From contig CAZHIC010000013.1 in the NCBI GenBank assembly GCA_964532405.1, positions 1 to 62,316 of the forward strand: a stretch of DNA of 62,316 nucleotides, in the 5' to 3' direction. Numbering within the stretch: the stretch's first letter is position 1; every line of letters begins with the position of its first letter. The position numbers were made by a program, and so were the translations under genes. This document shows, piece after piece, positions 58,168 through 62,316 of the stretch. Origin of the DNA: PALSA-1006 sp964532405 (GTDB lineage Bacteria; Pseudomonadota; Gammaproteobacteria; Burkholderiales; Gallionellaceae). Under the pieces are notes generated by a model, which searched no databases, was not told the origin of the DNA, and saw only the letters and a list, made by a program, of their open reading frames with translations.

Positions 58168-59523
58168 ATGACTGCTATTGTTTCCCTCGAATCGCGCTTT
58201 TCCCATACCCCTGAAGCTTTGCGAGAGATCGCCCAAGACCTGATCCAATATGCCCGAAAGCGAGGTGCCACGGCAGCTTCAGCCGAAGTCTCGGACGGTT
58301 TCGGGCAGGGCGTCAGTGTGCGTCAGGGCGAAGTCGAGACTATCGAGTACAACCGCGACAAGGGGCTGAGCGTTTCGGTCTATATCGGTCAACGGCGCGG
58401 CAATGCCAGCACTTCCGACTTTTCGCCGCAGGCCGTGCGCGACACGGTGGATGCCGCGTTGAATATCGCTCGTTTTACCGCCAGCGATGATTGCGCCGGA
58501 CTGCCCGAGCCGGAGATGCTGGCAACCGAGTTTCCCGATCTCGACCTGTATCACCCGTGGTTGTTGGAGGTGGAGGATGCGATTGAATTGGCAAAGGAGT
58601 GCGAGCAAGCGGCCTACGCTGCCGATAAGCGCATCAATAATTCCGAAGGCGCGACCATCAACGTGCATGAAGCGCACTTCGTGTATGCCAATAGTTTGGG
58701 CTTTGTCGGCGGCTTCCCCACTTCGCGGCACAGTGTCAGTTGCGCGGTGATCGCGGGCAAGGACGATGCGATGCAGCGCGATTACTGGTACAGCGTGGCA
58801 CGCAATGCAGCCGAGATTCTGAAAGTCGAAGAGGTCGGGCGCATCGCCGCCGAGCGCACCGTGCGCCGTCTGAAGGGGCGCAATCTGGCTAGCCAGCAGT
58901 GCGCGGTGTTGTTCGAGGCGCCGATCGCGGCGAGCCTGATCGGCCATTTCGTCGGGGCGGTGAGCGGCGGCAGTTTATATCGCAAATCTTCTTTCCTGCT
59001 CGACAGGCTGAACACACAGATTTTTTCATCCGTCATGCGCATCGACGACGTGCCGGATATTCGCAGAGGGCTGGCGAGCAGCCCGTTCGACGATGAAGGC
59101 GTAAAAGCGCAACGCCGTACCATCGTCGATGCCGGTGTGCTGAAAGGCTATTTTCTCGGCAGCTATTCGGCGCGCAAACTCGGCATGAAAACGACGGGCA
59201 ATGCGGGCGGTAGCCACAACCTCATCGTGCAGCCGGGGGAATTGGACTTCAATGGCCTGTTAAAAAAGATGGATCGCGGATTGCTGGTGACCGAATTGCT
59301 GGGGCAAGGCGTGAATCCGGTGACGGGCGATTATTCGCGCGGTGCGGCGGGTTTTTGGGTGGAGCACGGCGAGATCCAATATCCGGTGGAAGAGATCACC
59401 ATCGCGGGCAATCTCAAAGAGATGTTCATGGGTATCGCCGCAGTCGGCAACGACGTGCTGGTGCAAGGCTCGCGCCAGTGCGGCTCGGTGCTGATCGAGC
59501 GCATGGCGGTTGCGGGACGGTAA
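58168..59523 (+). CDS. pmbA: Metalloprotease PmbA (TldE)
   Basis: The 451 residues belong to the TldD/PmbA family: EVSDGFGQGVSVRQGEVETIEYN near the start, GQRRGNASTSDFS, and the C-terminal NPVTGDYSRGAAGFWVEHGEI and ITIAGNLKEMF. With TldD it degrades peptides such as the antitoxin CcdA and matures microcins. A second copy of its last 225 bp lies at 60328-60552, beyond a toxin-antitoxin locus. Confidence 0.95.
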   Translation: MTAIVSLESRFSHTPEALREIAQDLIQYARKRGATAASAEVSDGFGQGVSVRQGEVETIEYNRDKGLSVSVYIGQRRGNASTSDFSPQAVRDTVDAALNIARFTASDDCAGLPEPEMLATEFPDLDLYHPWLLEVEDAIELAKECEQAAYAADKRINNSEGATINVHEAHFVYANSLGFVGGFPTSRHSVSCAVIAGKDDAMQRDYWYSVARNAAEILKVEEVGRIAAERTVRRLKGRNLASQQCAVLFEAPIAASLIGHFVGAVSGGSLYRKSSFLLDRLNTQIFSSVMRIDDVPDIRRGLASSPFDDEGVKAQRRTIVDAGVLKGYFLGSYSARKLGMKTTGNAGGSHNLIVQPGELDFNGLLKKMDRGLLVTELLGQGVNPVTGDYSRGAAGFWVEHGEIQYPVEEITIAGNLKEMFMGIAAVGNDVLVQGSRQCGSVLIERMAVAGR

Positions 59524-59705
59524 GCAATTCAAAGTTGCGCTGAGGGCCGCACATGCAGACTTTAGTTCAAATTGAAAACAGAACTCATGGCGCGGATATC
59601 CAATGTCGTCATTGACACCACCCGCCTAACTAACTACATAAAGTTCGGCTCAATCGTAAATTTATTACACATACGTCGCACCTAATACGCAGGAAGGACG
59701 CCAAT

Positions 59706-59903
59706 ATGAACCAACCCATTACACTGCCGCAAGCGATGCTCAAGCGGCTTGAAAAAATTTCCACCGCATCACGTTGCAGCGAATGGAAACTTGAGCAGAT
59801 AGACGCAGGGCTGGCGGATGTCAAAGCCGGGCGCACCCTGCCGGATGCCGAATTTTGGAAGAGGTTGGAAAGCCAGCGGCATGAACGCAAAAAAGCTGCT
59901 TGA
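59706..59903 (+). CDS. Small antitoxin of a ParDE-like pair
   Basis: The 65 residues MNQPITLPQAMLKRLEKIST...LADVKAGRTLPDAEFWKRLESQR resemble short ParD/RHH-type antitoxins with the common 'G+xxPDAEFxxxL' ending. It overlaps the toxin start by 23 bases. The toxin is frameshifted, so the antitoxin may now be an orphan. Confidence 0.68.
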   Translation: MNQPITLPQAMLKRLEKISTASRCSEWKLEQIDAGLADVKAGRTLPDAEFWKRLESQRHERKKAA

Positions 59904-60167
59904 GTGGTCAATCCGTTCGCTATCGAACGTTGCGAGCATTGAAGAATACATTGATGCAGACAACCCAGCTGCGGCGCATAAAGTGCTGGTTGAAATCCGC
60001 AAAGCAGCATACGGCTTGACAGCATTTCCAATGCTTGGGCACACAGGACAAAGGGCTGGCCTCGCGAGCTAGTGCTAGCCAAGTATCCCTACACCATCAT
60101 CTATCGCCTGACCGCCAACAAAGTGTTCGTTCTTGCTGTGGCACATCAATCAAAAAAACACCGCTAG
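59881..60167 (+). pseudogene. ParE-type toxin gene with a frameshift
   Basis: The first frame gives MNAKKLLEWSIRSLSNVASIEEYIDADNPAAAHKVLVEIRKA (in part), a normal ParE N-terminus, but stops soon after MLGHTG. A second frame resumes KGWPRELVLAKYPYTIIYRL and continues through FVLAVAHQSKKH to TAG at 60165. The change lies near 60040-60055. The 287-bp length is not a multiple of three. A sequencing slip in the window cannot be excluded. Confidence 0.75.
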
Positions 60168-60215
60168 ATTTTTTCTTTCTCCCTCCCCTCATCGTAAGTC
60201 ACAATGTCATTGACG

Positions 60216-60226
60216 CCCCCCCCCCC
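60216..60226. repeat. 11-base cytosine homopolymer
   Basis: A C11 run lies in the sequence CAATGTCATTGACG-C11-GACAATCTCGAATAAAGTTCG. The flanks resemble 59603-59645 (CAATGTCGTCATTGAC...ATAAAGTTCGGC), so the toxin-antitoxin pair is bracketed by related sequences. Confidence 0.7.
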
Positions 60227-60327
60227 GACAATCTCGAATAAAGTTCGTCCCGCTTGCAAATACGTCACACGCACATCTCATCGCACGCACGGTGAGAGGC
60301 GCACCGCGAATTCACTAGAAAAGGATA

Positions 60328-60552
60328 CTGGGGCAAGGCGTAAATCCGGTGACGGGCGATTATTCGCGCGGTGCGGCGGGATTTTGGGTGGAGCATGGCG
60401 AGATCCAATATCCTGTGGAAGAGATCACCATCGCGGGCAACCTCAAAGAGATGTTCAAGGGCATCGTCGCGGTGGGTAACGATGTGTTGGTGCAGGGCTC
60501 GCGCCAGTGCGGCTCGGTGCTAATCGAGCGCATGGCGGTAGCGGGGCGATAG
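60328..60552 (+). pseudogene. Displaced 3' end of a second pmbA allele
   Basis: The 225 bp match 59299-59523 exactly in length. I count 19 base differences: 16 synonymous, 2 amino-acid changes (M to K, A to V) and TAA to TAG. This synonymous excess shows that the fragment came from a working gene. The match begins abruptly at CTGGGGCAAGGCG. Confidence 0.9.
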
Positions 60553-60903
60553 TTGCTGTAATCTTGAATCCTTAACGATCACTTACAAGAAGGAGCTGTT
60601 CAGAAACACGCTCGCCCTGTGCGCCATTCCTGGATGTCTGGGATTGAAATTACCCAGCCCGAGCCGCCACTCAGATAAAAACTTCATCGCCAGAAGCGGA
60701 CGGTGGTCGTAGGCTGCCCCGTGGACGATGGAGACGGTCGCTAGTGAAATTTTATCTACCTCGACAGTCCGCAGATACATTGGAAACAATTACGACCTGC
60801 CGATATGCAGCGATCCAAATAATTAAACGTTAATGTCGGCATCACGGCATTACGGCCTCATGGATTGCGAATTTAGAGCTTGGGAACTTCTAAGCCAAAA
60901 GAA
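60553..60903. other. Intergenic stretch without a supported gene
   Basis: The 350 bp after the pmbA fragment show no convincing coding frame, RNA gene or repeat. A 68-codon frame on the minus strand (60583-60789) has no Shine-Dalgarno and no recognisable content. Confidence 0.5.
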
Positions 60904-61280
60904 TTATGCAGCAGCATATTCGTGTAGATCAGCAAACCGATTTATTTTAATCTCTATGTCAATCATCCAGTCGAGTTCACCCATGCTCAATGTTTTGAGT
61001 GAAAAGACACTTTCAAAGAAATTCCTTAACACTCGATGACTAAAATTTGGATGTTGTAAAGCAGACTCCATAAACAACTCAAAAAGCTCCCTCCTCATTG
61101 GAATAATCCGAATGGGGCCTTTGGCACGCTGATTATTAAATCGAGCGAGTGTGATTAAATGCCCAATCACTGTCTCAGGAATAGTTTCTGCTACAAAAAT
61201 ACCGAACACTGGACGTGTATCACCATTCTCTACTCGTTTTTTTTGAAGGTCGCCTAAATGTTGCGTATTCCGCTCCAAAC
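60904..61280 (-). pseudogene. C-terminal part of an AlwI-like restriction endonuclease, cut by IS21
   Basis: The coding part reads QHLGDLQKKRVENGDTRPVFGIFVAETIPE, HLITLARFNNQ, IIPMRRELFELFMESALQHPNFSHRVL (in parts). The 'QKKxxx...PVFGIFVA' run recalls AlwI-family type II endonucleases; I rate this as likely but not certain. The upstream 13 residues of the frame come from the IS end. The 5' part of the gene should lie beyond the IS, outside the window. The stop codon is intact. Confidence 0.5.
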
Positions 61281-61367
61281 TGGACACGGATTCCACGGCA
61301 AGCTGGACAGTCATTCCACGTCAAAGTGGACACTGATTCCAGATCAAATTGGACAGTCGTAATGTGA
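61276..61367. repeat. Four 23-bp iterons at the IS21 end
   Basis: Units begin at 61276, 61299, 61322 and 61345, exactly 23 bp apart, each starting CAA(A/G)xTGGACA, e.g. CAAAGTGGACACTGATTCC. Multiple terminal repeats like these are typical IstA binding sites in IS21-family ends. Confidence 0.88.
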
Positions 61368-62316
61368 TGTAGCACGCGGGATAACCGTGGCACTCTTGGA
61401 GATTTTTCGGAGGCCACATGGCAAATAACAGGTTATCCATGCGTAAAATCACAGAAGCACTACGGCTGCTCCATGAGTGCAACCGCTCTCACCGAGAAAT
61501 CGCTGCGGCCATTGGGTCATCACCGACCACCGTTGGGAATTACCTGCGGCGTGCCCAGCAGGCCGGCATCACCTATCCCTTGCCAGAGGGCATGACGGAT
61601 GACGAGATTAACGCCCGTCTGTTTCCGCCGCTGCCAGCACCCGACATCATCAGGTCCGAGCCTGACTGGGCGTGGGTACATCGCGAACTGCGCAAGAAGA
61701 GTGTCACCCTTGACCTGCTGTGGCAGGAATACAAGGCCGATCATCCTGACGGCTATCGCTATAGCTGGTTCTGCAAGCAATACCGCACCTGGGTTGGCAA
61801 GCTGTCGGTCACCATGCGGCAGATCCACACGCCCGGCGAAAAACTGTTTGTCGATTATGCCGGACAGACCATCCCCATCATCGATGATCTCAGCGGTGAA
61901 ATCCATCAGGCACAACTGTTCGTTGCCGTGCTCGGCGCATCCAACTACACCTACGTCGAGGCAACTTGGACACAAACGATGCCGGACTGGATCGGCTCGC
62001 ATGTGCGCACCTTTGAGTTTATGGGCGGCGTACCTGAGCTCGTCGTGCCGGACAACCTCAAGTCTGGCGTCAAACAACCCTCGTATTACGATCCTGAGAT
62101 TAACCCCACCTATCGCGATTTGGCCGCGTATTATGGAGTGGCGATCTTGCCCGCGCGGGTTAGAAAGCCCCGCGACAAGGCCAAAGTAGAAGGCGGCGTA
62201 CTTGTGGTTGAACGCTGGATATTGGCACGCCTGCGCAACCAGCGGTTCTTCAGCTTGGACGAGGCCAACCGAGCCATCGCGGAGCTGCTCAATGATTTGA
62301 ATCGGCGCGCCTTCAA
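61281..62316 (+). mobile_element. IS21-family insertion sequence, left part (runs off window)
   Basis: The element starts at about 61281 (TGGACACGG) inside a restriction-endonuclease-like gene, carries four 23-bp terminal repeats and the start of istA. istB, the right end and the target duplication lie beyond the window. Confidence 0.88.
61418..62316 (+). CDS. istA: IS21-family transposase IstA (partial, 3' end outside)
   Basis: An open frame of 299 codons from ATG 61418 (GGAGG five bases upstream) to the window end. An N-terminal helix-turn-helix (KITEALRLLHECNRSHREIA, IGSSPTTVGNYLRRA) binds the terminal repeats. The DDE catalytic core is visible: first Asp in LFVDYAGQ, second in VVPDNLKSGV, Glu in KAKVEGGVL. 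It acts with the IstB ATPase, encoded downstream outside the window. Confidence 0.93.
   Translation, partial: MANNRLSMRKITEALRLLHECNRSHREIAAAIGSSPTTVGNYLRRAQQAGITYPLPEGMTDDEINARLFPPLPAPDIIRSEPDWAWVHRELRKKSVTLDLLWQEYKADHPDGYRYSWFCKQYRTWVGKLSVTMRQIHTPGEKLFVDYAGQTIPIIDDLSGEIHQAQLFVAVLGASNYTYVEATWTQTMPDWIGSHVRTFEFMGGVPELVVPDNLKSGVKQPSYYDPEINPTYRDLAAYYGVAILPARVRKPRDKAKVEGGVLVVERWILARLRNQRFFSLDEANRAIAELLNDLNRRAF

Noticed and set aside
60583..60789. 68-codon minus-strand frame
   Set aside because: No Shine-Dalgarno, no recognisable domain, and a composition like non-coding DNA.
1..62316. tRNA or rRNA genes
   Set aside because: No cloverleaf with a TTCGA-type arm or conserved rRNA stretch was recognised by eye; a covariance-model scan was not possible.

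Overview
The window reads as a chromosomal stretch of a betaproteobacterium, most likely of the Gallionellales/Nitrosomonadales type (inference). The grounds are housekeeping order and content: suhB-thioesterase-mutS, trmJ-cysE-iscR-iscS, holC-valS, pepA facing lptFG, ilvBHC-psd-pssA, rsxABCDGE-nth, aat-bpt and darP facing pmbA. No rRNA, tRNA or CRISPR array was recognised by eye.

Layout. 1-1.75 kb is the tail of an integron-type cassette array on the minus strand: attC-like sites, a HigBA toxin-antitoxin pair and a chimeric antitoxin ORF, abutting the 3' end of mutS. 1.8-10 kb holds mutS (with an in-frame repeat insertion), a thioesterase, suhB, trmJ, cysE, iscRS behind a recognisable IscR-type operator, and dsbB. 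10-14.7 kb holds a DUF1622 membrane protein, valS and holC.

14.7-28.4 kb is accessory DNA lying between holC and pepA, which are neighbours in many proteobacteria. It contains an AT-richer cluster of exported proteins (a CsgG-like lipoprotein, three LPP20-type proteins, a DUF4870 protein, a zinc-ribbon membrane protein and two uncharacterised proteins) next to a divergent LuxR-type regulator. It also holds a MazF-type toxin-antitoxin pair, a broken caspase-like fragment, and a MocR regulator with an EamA exporter. 28.4-50.5 kb returns to core genes: pepA, lptFG, an ECF sigma operon, ilvBHC, psd, pssA, a CBS protein, nth, the Rnf/Rsx complex, kup and pyrD, with one decayed type IIG restriction gene.

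50.5-57.4 kb carries the N-degron pair bpt/aat, a large uncharacterised protein, a possible PagL-like outer-membrane protein, an esterase, and a two-gene PAS + chemoreceptor operon behind a near-perfect sigma-28 promoter, which implies a motile cell. 57.4-62.3 kb has darP and pmbA flanked on both outer sides by displaced 3' ends of second alleles, a ParE-type toxin-antitoxin locus with a frameshifted toxin, a truncated restriction-endonuclease-like gene, and the left end of an IS21-family element running off the window.

The strongest cross-window signals are: (1) diverged 3'-end gene copies (mocR, pmbA, darP), two of which bracket toxin-antitoxin modules; (2) small palindromic repeat families that occur between genes and also inside reading frames (mutS, the valS leader, the eamA N-terminus); (3) the lipoprotein cluster that separates pepA from holC-valS.
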